Source of the DNA: Cheilinus undulatus | Lineage: Eukaryota > Chordata > Actinopteri > Labriformes > Labridae | Length of the DNA stretch: 64,000 bases | Assembly (NCBI RefSeq): GCF_018320785.1 | Contig: NC_054867.1 | Span: 26,353,855 to 26,417,854 of the forward strand | Reading direction: 5' to 3' | Part shown: piece after piece, positions 41,801 to 51,919 of the stretch | How the letters are laid out: every line of letters starts with the position of its first letter | Position numbering within the stretch: the first letter of the stretch is position 1 | Position numbers and translations under genes: made by a program | The notes under the pieces: generated by a model | The model's input: the letters and a program-made list of their open reading frames with translations, nothing else | Databases searched by the model: none | What the model was told of the DNA's origin: nothing

Positions 41801-42259
41801 ATCTGTATGTTTTCTGCAGGTGGTCTCATACAGGATTAATCTGCACATCAAAAAGATACCTGCCATATCCTTTACTTTTACTGCTTGTATGTAACAATGA
41901 TGAGAGAAGAGGGAGAGCAAAAACAAAGAGTTAGAAAAACTTAGACTGATATATTTGACATATTTAGTGGAAGTGTTTCTAAAAATAACTGCCACATGAA
42001 GCAAATGTTTTAGGACCACACCTCCCTACTTCAACTAGAAAACATAAGACGTCAGCCATGCTTCAGAATAAACTGACCTCAATGCTCCCAGAGGAAAAAA
42101 ACAACTACTCTTTGATGAAGCTATTCTTAAGGGTTTTTTTTACATCAAAGACTTTTACAGTGCAAATAAAAAAAATCAAAGGGTTAAAAGTTTGGATCAA
42201 AATAAATAACTGAGATAAAAAAAGATTCAGCGACATGACAGACATGATCTGTCATGATC

Positions 42260-42296
<37 letters not shown>

Positions 42297-43754
42297 GTTA
42301 TAATAAAGAATTCATGATGTCAGATGTCTCGAGCACAGGCTTATCTTTGTTCCCTCGTGGGGTGGAAAAACTGATTATTTGGAGTGTGTTTTATCCGCCT
42401 TGTGCAGAATATATTACGTGTGTAAATGTTGTTGAACCCCGCGATTCGCGAGGAAAAGGTCACACACTCCCCTCGACCCTAAGTGATTCTGGGTCTTTGT
42501 GTAACTCGTGGTGGAAAAAAAACGAGCTGCGCCCATAAACTTCGCATTTAAAAGGCAAGTGCGGCCGAGGGGGGCCGCTGCATGAGGGGAACAATAGCAG
42601 CTTTTTGGACACACTTTTTCTCACTGCGATGAACAGCAGGGAAACCGGTAGAGGCTCCTATAAAAGAGCGATAGAGCACAGCTGCCGGGGTTCAACAGTA
42701 ATTTTATAAAATGTCTCCGAGGGGGCCTGCCTGTGGTTTATCTTCGGATTTATGAGAAACCATAAGAGGGAGCAAATTGTTTGGGGTGGGGGCAATAAGC
42801 GAGATCATAACTGCACAATGCAGGGCCTTTATGTATTAAAGACAACGTGATGCAGCTGCATGATCATTAATGATGCACTTGACATTCAAATCCATTCACT
42901 CTGTGTCAAACACACACAGTCATCTGGAAGAGGAAAAGTTTGACAGCAGGTGGACTGAGCAGCTCAGCGGCAGCCCCCCTCATCATCATCATCATCATCA
43001 GCAGCAGCATCATTATGATGAAAACAAAAGTTCATCAGGCCATATTGAAGCTGTCTCTCTCAGAGCGACGAGCCTTTTTAAGATGCTGGTTATTGATTTA
43101 TCAGCTTCACGCGTAATCCCTGGCCTGTTTTGACAGGCGCAGCTGACCACAGTCATCTGTCTAATTTTATCAGTTCGCTTCAGACACACAGTGGACCCCC
43201 AATCTGAATGTGAAAAGTAGGTTAGGTCACTGACCATGCACGCAGTAAAAAGCCTGTCACTTGAACCTCTCTGCTCCTGCAGTTACGCGCATGACGCATT
43301 TGGAGACAATATTGTAGGGTTGTAAAAACTATTACTCACGCTCAGAGGCCATGGTGATCACGGACTCCGTGGTGGCGTGGTACTCATCCTCCTCCATGAA
43401 CTCATCCTGGGACGACGCGTCTCCCTGGAAGTCGTGGTGGTCCAGCAGCTGCTGGAGCGGAGGCGCCTTGGGGAGCAGCTGATTGACCACCTCCCGGCTG
43501 ATGTTGGGCGCCTGCTTCAGACGCAGCTTGCTCAGGATCTGGGACTTTATGGTCTCCAGTCTCAGCACTTTGCTCTGCTCCCTCCACACACAGGCGGAGC
43601 ACTCGTGGGAACCGGCGTCCTCGTCCAGCAGGGACAGCCCGGCATCCGTGGGCGTCTCGCTGGGAGAGGGAAGCAGCAGATTGGGCTCATCGCTCCCCGA
43701 CTGTCCCAGGGAAACGAGCACCATCAAGCACAGTAAGAAGTTGTACCTCGGCAT
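14435..43754 (-). CDS. gdf11: growth differentiation factor 11 (TGF-beta family ligand), complete, 3 exons
   Basis: The coding sequence joins 43754-43340, 28412-28039 and 14815-14435, giving 389 residues. Seen: a hydrophobic signal peptide (about residues 1-20), an inhibitory prodomain with an N-glycosylation site at Asn84, a possible tolloid-type Gly111-Asp112 site, a furin site RSRR at 277-280, then a 109-residue mature domain ending RCGCS with the nine cysteines of the GDF8/GDF11 group. Known for the family: a secreted disulphide-linked dimer held latent by its prodomain, signalling through activin type II receptors, ALK4/5 and Smad2/3; in vertebrates it patterns the trunk-tail axis and Hox expression. 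GDF11 is chosen over myostatin because the mature domain has [25 protein letters not shown] and NDKQQII, where myostatin differs. Exons 2 (374 nt) and 3 (381 nt) have the lengths I recall for mammalian myostatin. The introns are very long. All splice sites are GT/AG. Exon 1 ends in phase 1 and exon 2 in phase 0. Confidence 0.97.
15280..17238. mobile_element. hAT-like element nested inside the Tc1 element
   Basis: The left end CAGGGTCCGACATTAA and right end TTAATGTCGGACCCTG are perfect 16-base inverted repeats. Flanking GATAG copies (15275-15279 and 17239-17243) look like a 5-bp target duplication, and excision in silico restores a continuous Tc1 sequence. Inside lie what seem to be older repeats: a TGGTATCGCCGATACTGAT patch near 15355 and a GGGGCACTATGTAGTTTTGG patch near 16626. 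No transposase frame was recognised. Family is inferred from the CAGGG end type. Confidence 0.7.
17240..17890 (-). pseudogene. Tc1-like transposase pseudogene
   Basis: Minus-strand frames with shifts give an N-terminal DNA-binding part near 17890-17500 and part of the DDE domain ([11 protein letters not shown], the first catalytic Asp). A frame shift separates the HGGGSKMLG and [11 protein letters not shown] parts. The DDE domain is truncated near 17240. Confidence 0.8.
21171..21184. promoter_or_regulatory. CRE-type palindrome
   Basis: CTGTGACGTCACAG is a perfect 14-base palindrome around the full CREB/ATF consensus TGACGTCA, within gdf11 intron 2. Function is not shown. Confidence 0.4.
21870..22045 (+). 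repeat. tRNA-derived SINE
   Basis: The head looks like a tRNA: GCACCAG (21871-21877) pairs with CTGGTGC (21959-21965), there is an A box TTAGCTCAGCTGATCGAGCA and a B-box-like AGGATTGAATCC. It is about 95 bases long and continues into a pyrimidine-rich tail (TTTCCTGTCTCTCTTTTGCT) typical of fish SINEs. A working tRNA is unlikely. Confidence 0.65.
25778..25953 (+). repeat. tRNA-derived SINE, second copy
   Basis: Flanked by direct repeats TGGCTGGAAA (25768-25777) and TGGCTGAAAA (25954-25963). It has a decayed tRNA-like head (B box CCAGGTTTGAAGCCTG), then CCTGCATGTCTCTCCCC and a tail ATTAAAGGCACTCAAAGCCC with an A-rich end. The body tail matches the type of the copy at 21870. Confidence 0.7.
26240..26539. 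mobile_element. piggyBac-type MITE (300 bp)
   Basis: Terminal inverted repeats CCCCTTAAAGCCTG and CAGGCGTTAAGGGG pair with one mismatch. TTAA lies directly outside both ends (26236-26239 and 26540-26543), the piggyBac target. The interior is AT-rich and non-coding, so it would depend on a transposase from elsewhere. Confidence 0.8.
28039..28412 (-). CDS. gdf11: gdf11 exon 2 (central prodomain)
   Basis: 374 nt coding residues 139-263. The join restores ...[13 protein letters not shown], matching the myostatin/GDF11 prodomain. Further matches are [40 protein letters not shown] and [13 protein letters not shown]. The acceptor is TTTTTCCACAG and the donor is CTG/GTAAGG. The readable frame continues past both splice sites but loses all family similarity there. 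Confidence 0.96.
30614..31151. mobile_element. hAT-like non-autonomous element
   Basis: Ends TTGGGGTTGACCGATTAAT and ATATAGGTTGACCCCTA are inverted and similar. Flanking 8-mers ATTAGGAC (30606-30613) and GTTAGGAC (31152-31159) match at 7 of 8. The interior has no transposase. Confidence 0.72.
37275..37888. mobile_element. hAT-like non-autonomous element
   Basis: The ends CAGGGGTCATCAACTG and CAGTTGATCGTCCCTG are inverted with few mismatches. Flanking 8-mers CTAAAGGT (37267-37274) and CTGTAGGT (37889-37896) match at 6 of 8, consistent with an old hAT target duplication. Confidence 0.68.
39876..39918. repeat. TG-rich microsatellite
   Basis: Imperfect (TG)n with GA and GC interruptions; a related 14-base tandem (GTGTGACTGTGTGG) occurs nearby at about 40061-40092. 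Confidence 0.8.
42261..42296. repeat. GATA microsatellite
   Basis: Nine uninterrupted AGAT units within gdf11 intron 1, about 1 kb downstream of exon 1. Confidence 0.97.
42981..43015. repeat. CAT/CAG trinucleotide repeat
   Basis: A run of CAT units followed by three CAG units and CAT again, in intron 1 about 330 bases from the exon 1 donor. Confidence 0.9.
43340..43754 (-). CDS. gdf11: gdf11 exon 1 (signal peptide and N-terminal prodomain)
   Basis: Codes residues 1-138 plus the first base of codon 139. The start MPRYNF begins a hydrophobic signal peptide, so this ATG is preferred; no better upstream in-frame start was seen. The segment [17 protein letters not shown] is the amphipathic helix that covers the ligand in latent GDF8/11. 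It is followed by Asn84 in NIS and by the acidic stretch DEFMEEDEY. The donor is C/GTGAGT on the minus strand. The exon is GC- and CpG-rich compared with its flanks, and long ORFs in other frames here are compositional shadows. Confidence 0.96.
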
Positions 43755-44168
43755 GACGACGCGTGGAAAACAGACGAGGCAACTTTTTCTTCTTTCTTTA
43801 GTTTCTCTTTACTCGCTTTAGACCGTTAAATCCCTCTCTCGGATGTGCGTCTCTCCTTAATTTATCCTACAGAAGGCAGGCAATCAGTGACATGCATCTA
43901 ATCCAATACGATCACCCCGAAGTTGCTTTTTTGCAGCAGCAGATTTTGCAATAAATTTTCAAAAAAAAAGAAAAAGTAGGTCCCAGTGTGTCTCGGTGCA
44001 GGCTGTTTTTGACTCAAAGTTAAATGATCTGTGTTATGCGTGCATAGTCCGCTCACATGTAGTATAATGGTTGTTTTGGGGGTTCTTCTGTACAATTTAG
44101 TCCATGGAGGTGTGTGAGTGTTCAGAAGTGTCACTGAAAAATGTGCAAGTGCGGTCAAAAAGGGGCTC

Positions 44169-44176
44169 TTTATATA
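44169..44176 (-). promoter_or_regulatory. gdf11: TATA box of gdf11
   Basis: The minus strand reads TATATAAA, about 415 bases upstream of the gdf11 ATG. Transcription would start near 44140, giving a 5' UTR of roughly 385 nt. An inverted-on-plus CCAAT motif lies just upstream, at a normal distance. The start site itself is inferred. Confidence 0.7.
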
Positions 44177-44206
44177 TCTCAGCTGCCCGGTGTCGTAATC
44201 CGTCTC

Positions 44207-44215
44207 CATTGGCTA
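44207..44215 (-). promoter_or_regulatory. gdf11: CCAAT box of gdf11
   Basis: The minus strand reads AGCCAATGG, about 35 bases upstream of the TATA box and 65-70 upstream of the inferred start. This is the usual position for an NF-Y type CCAAT element. Confidence 0.6.
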
Positions 44216-45254
44216 AGATTGCAACAAAAGGCTTTTAGGTCTGTCACCAAGTCAAGAGGGACAGAGCGGAGGGAGGGTGCGCGCGCTGTTATGAGAGTAT
44301 AAATGTTTTTACAGTGCATGAACAATGTCTCACATCACAGATACAGCCTAATTAGGTTATTATGATGAGGACGTACATCACAGCTCTCTGCTCATGTTTT
44401 ATAGATGCTTTATTATGCTTTAAATAAAAAAAGGCTTTATAGGTTCCTACCGAGCTCCTCGCATAATTTAATTAATCAAACACATATTTAATCTTTATGT
44501 GTGACACTTTTAACAATAAGGTCGCTCTTAGAGCTGGTTTTATGCAGATCTTTGAAGTTGCAAGAGCGTGTCTGACGCAAACTGAGCGCCAAAGTAGAGT
44601 GAGGTAGTAAAGTGACCTTTACAGATCAAGGGCTTTAAATTGCACACGTGGTTTTAAAGAAGCCACATCATATAGTGTTTATTTAAAATGTCTGTTATTG
44701 GTTATAGCCATAGATTAAAGAATAATACAGTGAAAGCTCGTCTGCATACTGTTTCATGTATACTGAATTTGTGCTCATTATAAATACATACAGGACAGGT
44801 TGGCAATTATTGAACTAAGAGTAGTCAACATAGAAAGACTCAGATGCCTTTTTAACTATTTTTTTTAACTATTGTCTTCATGGATAAACAAAGACTTTTG
44901 AATTTTCAGTCTTCTGTGTGTCACATTTTATCATTTAGAGCACAGCAGGTCAATCTATGAGCTGATCAAAATATAGTCCAGCTCCAAACCATGAACAGAC
45001 ACTGTTTCATGACCATGTACATGTTCATTATGACTATGATGTTTATGTAACAGATTTCTACATGAACACATTGTACTTGATAGAGAAATTACTTTTCTTC
45101 TCTCAGTCAGTCGTCACTGACTCACCAGTGTACTCTGCTGGAGAAAAACACAGCTGCAGCTGCTGAAAATCTCACTTAGATTTCATGTCTTTCACTCCTT
45201 TTTGTACTGTTTCACTGTAAATAGGACAACCTACAAATGAGGACAAAATGATTA
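44216..45254. other. upstream flank of gdf11
   Basis: No gene seen. AT-rich, with an AATTTAATTAATCAAAC patch at about 44466-44482 and ACAGATCAAGGGCTTTAAAT at about 44622; these could be homeobox or TCF/LEF-type sites, but no support beyond the motifs is available. Confidence 0.4.
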
Positions 45255-45599
45255 ACCTCCCAGTGATTTTTTTTTAAAAGTATTTCCCAAGCACTGTTAA
45301 ACAGAGCAAGGAATTTTTAACACAGCATTCCCAAACATCCTAGTTTTATTTTGGATGCTTACATTGTTTTACTTATTTTACACACAGAAACAAAATTATT
45401 TCACAAAAAAAACTACCAAGGTCAAAATTGTTAGTTCTCTTTAGAAACGACCTTCTGTTGAGCCATAGCCCAAACCACTATTGTGCAATGGTTGCTTTTA
45501 CTCTGTAATGCTCACTGTTCTTCTTATTTACACACAGTATAAAAACTTGAGTAAGGGTTTGGGCTGTCACTGAGAAAACATTGCAAAAACAAAAGAAAT

Positions 45600-46290
45600 C
45601 AGTTTAGACTTGAGAAAAGAATTGTTGATGCCCACAAAACAGGAGAACGATATACAAAGTTATCACAGCACTTCCAAGTGTCAAGAAGTGAGAAGTTTCA
45701 TCAAGGAATTCAAAGAGAGCCACACAGTCCAGAACAAGCCTGGCAGAGGAAGGAAGAGAAAGATCTCAAATATTCTGGAGAGAAAACTAGTGAGAGATGT
45801 GTCAAAAGACCCCAGAACAACTGCCAAGACACTAGTGAATGAGTTAGCCAAGTCTGGAATTGTAGTCTCATATAAGTCAATCACTAGAGCCCTGCAGGAA
45901 TGGACTGTGAGGTTACAGACCAAGAAAAAGTACTTCTGCAGAAGAGCCCTTCAAGCCAGACTGAAGTCTGCTAAGGACATCCGAGAACAATTATGCATAC
46001 TGTTAGTGTGTCCTTTGGTCAGATGAGACCAAACTAGAGCTCTTTGGCCATAGAGATGTTGCTTATGTTTGGAGAAAGAAGTCCTTACAGTGAAACACAG
46101 CAGCGGGAGTATTATGCTGTGGGGGTGATTAAGTGTGCCTCGTAAAGGTGAAAGGAATTATGATGAAGGATATAGAAGATTTTGAGAAAAGATCTGAAGT
46201 AGTCGGTAGAAAAACTGGATCTGTCTTCCAACATGACAACAACCCAAAACATGCGTGGCTCCTGGTGAAGAACTACCTCCTGAAGACCAA
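45600..46290 (+). pseudogene. Tc1-like transposase pseudogene
   Basis: Seen: GRGRKRKIS and TLVNELAKSGIVVS (N-terminal HTH region), then in a shifted frame SDETKLELFGHRDVAYVW (first catalytic Asp), then QHDNNPKH with LLVKNYLLKTK (second catalytic Asp). There are frame shifts and stops, and the third catalytic residue is absent. Confidence 0.82.
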
Positions 46291-46735
46291 AGCAGTGTTA
46301 ATTTCATCAACTAATACTATGACTAAAAATGTTCATCAACAACCCTTTATCCATGGGAAATACTAGACTAAGACTAACCAAAAACAGATCTTTGATGACT
46401 CAAACTGACTGAAAGTAAGTTTAGTTTTCTTCAGTATGACTAAGACTAGACTAAAATGTAATTTCGTTTTTGTCAGTCGTTCAAAATCCATGATATTTCT
46501 CCACTGGGGGTAGATCCGCCAAAGTACAATGTATCATAGCTATCCTGCCTGTCAGCTGTAAAAAGCAGGGACCCCAGGTTTGGCAAGGTTCACAAAACAC
46601 ACTACCATGATTCTGTACTAAATTTAGGCAAGAGAATAAATGCTTGGACTAAAAGTAAAGACCCAAATGTGAGGACTTTGTCTAAACCTAGACTAAAACT
46701 ATAAAGGGTAGGGTATAAACGGTAGTGTTTCCGTG
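46291..46735. repeat. unidentified insertion within the Tc1 remnant
   Basis: At 46291 the transposase similarity stops at CAGTGTTAATTTCATCAACT. The next 440 bases are rich in variants of GACTAAAA and TAGACTAAAAC. The Tc1 inverted repeat resumes near 46742. This looks like an inserted hAT- or MITE-like repeat, but I could not find a matching right end. Confidence 0.4.
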
Positions 46736-47514
46736 TGCAAAGTAAAATCATGTAAGCATCCAAAATAAAACTTGGATGTCTGGAAAAGCTGCGTTAAAAA
46801 TTCCTTGCTCTGTTTTACTGCGCTAAATACTTTAAAAATGCAATTTTCTTACAGGGATAATAATTTTATTCACATCTATAGATGTCTTTAGGTAATAAAT
46901 GACATCAAATCTATTGTTCAAATACAATTTAATAAAACGGATGATGATACAGTAGTTAATATCATATGAATTCTACTTCCTGTTATCTGTTCATATCATC
47001 AGCTGGAGCTTCACCGAAGTTAACAATACTGTACTGTTGTTGCTGTTTTCTCACACTTCCTTTCTTTTTGTTTTCTTGCTAAGTTTGCTGACTAAGGTCA
47101 GTTTTAGCTCTGGTTTCATTTCTGAAATTAACTGCAAACAGTGTCTTCTCAAGCAGCAACTATTGCATCAGTTTTCATAACTGCTGAACTTAAACTAGAC
47201 ACACAGCATGAGTGATTGGTAATCTCCTCCTGTGAATTGTATTTGCTAGTTTTTATGCAGATAGAAAGGAAACATGTACTGACCAGTACTTTAGCTTACA
47301 CAAAATAGCTCCAAGTAACTGGTATCATTCTCATGTATGGTGGTCAAATTTTTCACTTTTGTTACTTTTAAATACCACATTTTAAAACAGATGCTGTGGT
47401 ATCATAACAGGTATTAATATGATAGGTAGATTCTAAATTTAATGCCTGTAATGTGTAATGTGTGGTGTCAGGGGCACAACATTAAACTGGTTTAGGAGTT
47501 GCATTTATGGATGT

Positions 47515-47950
47515 CATGAACAGTACCAGAGAGAGGACCCAAATGCAAGACTGAAGAGGACAGTTCTAAAAAACGCTGTTTAATCACAGGTCGGGTTTGG
47601 TACACAGGCAGGCAGACAGACAAGGCAGAGGTATCCAAAACGTGAGGCAAAAGGCAAGATCAATAAACAAACAGGGTCAGATTACACTTGATAATGCAAC
47701 TAAAAAACGAGTGCTGGAGTGTGACTGTGAAGTGCAACGAACTGGCGACAAGACAGAGTGAGACAAGAGGTAACATACAAGAGGTGATGGGGAGTAATTG
47801 GACACAGGTGTGGGAAGGCACAATCAGGAGCAGGTGCACACATGATGGGGACGACAACACAAACAGGACACAAACCTGCAACAGAGACAGGGGTGGGTGA
47901 TTTTCAAAATAAAACAGGAATACAAGACATGAAACATGATGAATAGATAA
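47515..47950. repeat. probable dispersed repeat (purine-rich)
   Basis: The sequence GACCCAAATGCAAGACTGAA ... CAGGCAGGCAGACAGACAAG ... AATTGGACACAGGTGTGGGA has the style of a widespread teleost repeat, possibly an LTR. No second copy or clear ends are visible here, so the class is open. Confidence 0.35.
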
Positions 47951-47997
47951 ACAGATACTTAACAGATATGACAATGGAAGAGAATAATATGTAAAGG

Positions 47998-49150
47998 GTA
48001 TGAAATGTCAAAGTAAAGATCAAATATGGGGTGTCACAAGGATCAATATATGGGTCACTACTTTTTATTCCTTATGTAAATGATTTTGTAAATTCATCTA
48101 ATATCTTACACAAAGTAATATTTGCTGATGATACAGATTTATTTTGTTGTAGAAATTCAGATCATCTTCAAAATATTATAAACAATATAAACAACATTTA
48201 ACATGTAAACAGTGAGATAAACAGTAGAGCTATTGAGAGGTTTACACTTACAATGTTTCTGGGGGTTCATATTGATGAGGACCTGAATTTTAAGAGACAC
48301 ATTGATGAACAGACAAAGAAATGATCTCTAAATACTGTATGTTGGCCTTTTTTTTTCAAGCTAAGATATTTTCTTCCACTTGAATCTCTTCTAACTCTGT
48401 AAAGTTCTCTATTTTAGCCACACATTGTAATGTTGTATGGTGTAATGCATGTCCTAATTATGTTGATAAATTACAAATCCTACAAAAGAAAGTTGTATGA
48501 GCCATATCATGGTTGAAACAAAATACTCTCTCTTTTTTATAACCTCAAACTTCTGCAGCTTACTGAATGTGACACTTTTAAAATTCTTGTATAATGTATG
48601 AGCTTGTATAATGTACGAGTATAAAGTACGAGCATCTCCTAATAGATTAGAAACGTAAGCTGAAATGTACAAGCCTATACCTGCAAAGGTCCACAAATAC
48701 GGAACAAGCCTCAAATAACAACAGATAACAGCTGTTACTAAAACAAGTTCAACCTTAAAACTCCAAGGATCTCAGATCACTTTTAATAGCTTTCAATATG
48801 AAAAATAAACTCCAGTTAATTCAAATTGCTATTTTCTAAGTTCTGTTGTCTACATATACTGTAGCAGTGTAACATTCAGGATCCTTAGAGTAAATTTTAG
48901 GGTCTTGAGTTAATATTTCGAATGCTGGTATAATTATATTTATAATTGTTTATACTATGTATTATTATGTATGTTATTTGTTAATTGTATAATCATGTCT
49001 GGGCCCCTATCTACAAGCTTAGCTTCTGGGGAGTCCCATTTAACAAATGAGTTTTTATGCATTGATATGATGGATTGTGTTGTATTTTTGTTGGTTTTGT
49101 GAATAAATGCATTGATTGGTTGGTTTATTGGTAGATTGATTGAATGAATG
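47998..49150 (+). mobile_element. non-LTR retrotransposon 3' fragment (reverse transcriptase)
   Basis: In broken frames the plus strand gives GVSQGSI then a block with VNDFVNSSN, then VIFADDTDLFC (the catalytic FADD box), then FLGVHIDEDLNFKRHIDEQT. These are the usual palm blocks of a LINE reverse transcriptase. The fragment ends in an A/T-rich tail with TTGATTGA-type repeats near 49105-49160, as expected for a 5'-truncated copy. Confidence 0.75.
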
Positions 49151-49164
49151 AAAGAGTGAATGAT

Positions 49165-50975
49165 TGAATATGTTCCGATAAAGCTGGGACGGAACAAGAC
49201 AAGAATGGGAAAGTTGTGAAATGTTAAAACAACACCGGAAACATTCCACAGTTGGTAACAGGTGATAGTATCATGGTTGAGTTTTAAAGGTCCACTCCTA
49301 AAAGGCTCACAGTCAATGATGGCACAACGTTCTTAATGTTTTGAATGAATTTGCAGGCCAGCATTCCTTGAACAACATTCTTCAACATGCAGTTGCAAGG
49401 AATTAAGGGATTTCACCATTCATAGTCCATAATATCATGGAAAGATTCAGGGAGTCTGGAGAAATCTCTGAACACGGACAAATGGACATATTTCTGTGAT
49501 AGATATTACCATGGGGGCTTGGAAAACAATTTGGAAAACCATTGTAAGTTAGCACAATATGTGACAGTATGTCATCTACAAATGTAAGATAAGACTCTAC
49601 CATGCAAAGAAAAAAAAAATTATGGACATCAATGAGACACGCTGCTGACTTCATTGGGTTTAAGCTAATCTGAGATGGACTGACCTAAAGTGGAAAAGTA
49701 TGCTTTGGTCTGGACCTACTCCAAATACTACATTATTTTGAAAGCTGTACTGTAAAAAATCAAAGTTTTGTATTTTTTATGCTACTTAATATTTGTATGT
49801 TTTGAATTGAGGAATACACACTCCAGAACAATCATTATTCTGTGCATTTACCTTTTTAACCAAGCAAGTAGACTTATAATACCATTATGTATTATATCGG
49901 TGTATTGTCTAAAATACTCGACACCACACATTACCACCGCATTATTAATGCCGATGTTTGGCATTTAGAATACCATTAGAATCAGCATTTTATTTTAAAG
50001 ATAATTGATAAAATAGTTAATTCAAAAGTTTGCTGATTTGTTCTCTCTGCAAGGTGTGTCTTCCCCTCTACTCCTCACCTGATGTTCTGCCCTCAGCACT
50101 ATCTGACTGGCCTGATATCACACAACTACCAGCCTGGGTCGCACTGTCATAGGGAGTGTATGAAATCTCTTTCTGTGCCTGTTGCTACGGTATTTCTCTG
50201 TGCTGTTTCTCATGTTTATGAGCAGAGCCAGTGCCTAAATAGTTATTTTTCTTAATTTTTTGACATACAGTTTAACTTTTGTCGCATAAGTAAATTTTGT
50301 TTTTCATAACAAATGCATATCGATTCCAAATATTAGATACAGGCCCCATGCACTACTTATAGTTGACATCTGCCCTCATGAAAACAATATCAGTCAACCT
50401 CGTTTTTGGAGCAACATATGTTTCATCAACATTATTTCTATTTCAGTAACGTCCCCTTTTATGTCAGTAAGACAGCACAGAGCCACATTTAGAACAAGTT
50501 ACAACAGCATGGCTTCACAATAAAAGAGCATGGATACCAGATTGGCCTGCATGCAGCCACGACCTGTCACCCATTGAAGAGGTATGATGCATTATGAAGT
50601 CCAAAATACGTCAACAGAAACCCCACACTGTTAATCGACTGAGATGTACACAAGTAAGAATGGGAAGGAATTTCACTTTCAATAATGAGTGTCTTAAGTC
50701 TACAGATGTTCAAAGAGTGTTGTGGGGAGAAAAACTAATGTAACACATTGTTAAACATGTTCCTGTCTGAACTTTTTTTTTTTAAGTGTTGCAGACATAA
50801 CATTCAGAATGCACATAAATTAAACAACAACAAAAAGTTCCACAGCTGGAACATGAAATATCTTGTCTTTGTGCTGTATTCAGGTTGGTTAAAATGATTT
50901 GCAAATCTCTGTATTTTGTTTTATTCACATTTTACACAATGTCCCATGTTTTCTGACATTGGTGTTTTGAATTAG
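49165..50975. repeat. decayed DNA-transposon-like repeat
   Basis: The left edge (GATAAAGCTGGGACGGAACAAG) and right edge (CACAATGTCCCATGTTTTCTGA) are weakly inverted, and the right side has GATTTGCAAATCTCTGTATTTT as in a common fish element, judged from memory. The middle (about 49700-50460) is unlike the edges and may be an insertion. No transposase could be read. Confidence 0.4.
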
Positions 50976-51599
50976 ATTTAAATGGAATAATGAAAGTTCA
51001 GAATGCCAGTATCTTGACAATCCTATTCTCATATCTGTTTTTTAGATATAATACCGTAGATAGAGGAAAAGTTAGCTTATCTTGGCACTGACTTGAAACA
51101 GAAGAAACAGGCTGCCAAAAGTTCAAATAACGTCAAATAATGTCTTGAATTTCTTCAGCTGAAAACCACAGACAGTAACACAGTTGTTTAGGAAACCTGG
51201 ACATTACTATTAAAAATACATGTTCATTTTTTAAATTCAATTTTTATACGAGGATGAAAAATTACAAATTATATTTGTTTTAAATGTGCATCCAACTTGG
51301 TGTTGGCAGTCTGATAGGTTGAAAAACCTGTGAGTTAAAACTACAGGTGTAGCTTAGTGTAAATAGCCTATTGAGTAAAAGAAATTAGTTAGTGCAGCAA
51401 AGTGCAACTGTCCCCAAAAGTACAGTAAATCTAGAGTAAATGAAACCTTATATCATTGAAAGACTCTCCATTAAGCTCACCTGAAAACACCTGCCTTGCC
51501 CTCGACGACTTTCCGTGCTTTCGTCTAAAATGTACCATTATGAAAATCTAAACCCTTAAACAGCTGGTCAAATCATATAGAGTTCCCAACACTGTTAGA

Positions 51600-51826
51600 A
51601 ATGATTTGTCCCTCCCGTGGCTGATCTTTGACTTCTCTGTGAGAGTGGGCGGGGTGAAAGCGTACTTAAAACCAGTTTGGTCCCCTTGGCTTTCCGTAGA
51701 TCACGGCCTGGGCGTCGGCAGTTTACTCACCGCTGCCTCTGCGTAGGAAATTAACACCCAAACACTTCACCAGGGAGCGCGGAGGTGGCTGTTATATAAA
51801 AGAAAGTCAATATAAAATATTAAGAG
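51600..51826 (+). promoter_or_regulatory. putative promoter and 5' UTR of the LRRFIP-like gene
   Basis: The base composition turns GC- and CpG-rich here. A consensus GC box GGGCGGGG lies at 51647-51654, with a TTAAAA motif shortly after. No strong TATA box was seen, so a CpG-type start is likely. The exact start is not visible. Confidence 0.45.
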
Positions 51827-51919
51827 ATGCATTCAGTCACTCTGGACGGTTCGCCTAAAAAGCGGACGTTATCTCGGGCAATAAGCGAGGACGAGTCTCT
51901 CCGCAGCTTCATTAAAGAG
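51827..51919 (+). CDS. LRRFIP-like gene exon 1
   Basis: 31 codons from ATG; begins [20 protein letters not shown] and ends FIKE before GTGGGC. The start is chosen because this is the first ATG after the GC-rich promoter region and the frame joins exon 2 cleanly. Confidence 0.8.

Larger units (their letters stand above)
28413..43339 (-). other. gdf11 intron 1 (14.9 kb)
   Basis: The donor is GTGAGT at the exon 1 end; the acceptor is CCACAG at exon 2. It holds two hAT-like elements (30614-31151, 37275-37888), a GATA microsatellite, a CA/TG-rich tract, a CAT/CAG run, and candidate conserved blocks near 32060-32345, 38575-38900 and 42400-42720. The largest gaps (28413-30605, 31160-37266, 37897-42260) show only short random reading frames. 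A GC-rich patch at 34510-35040 has overlapping frames without family similarity. Confidence 0.9.
45255..46857 (+). mobile_element. Tc1-like transposon, decayed and interrupted
   Basis: Inverted repeats pair about 45301-45371 with about 46742-46811 at high identity (CAGAGCAAGGAATTTTTAAC at the left); outer parts match more weakly, so the ends are approximate. The transposase remnant lies on the plus strand between them. The C-terminal part is replaced at about 46293 by a different sequence. Confidence 0.8.

Noticed and set aside
14435-43754. Calling this gene myostatin (mstn)
   Set aside because: Mature-domain residues ([28 protein letters not shown]) are those of GDF11.
43377-43821. Plus-strand frames of 112 and 119 codons opposite gdf11 exon 1
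   Set aside because: Shadows of the GC-rich exon; no family similarity and no splice logic.
45610-46026. A host gene encoding a 138-residue DNA-binding protein
   Set aside because: It is the N-terminal part of a Tc1-like transposase between matching inverted repeats, with stops and frame shifts after it.
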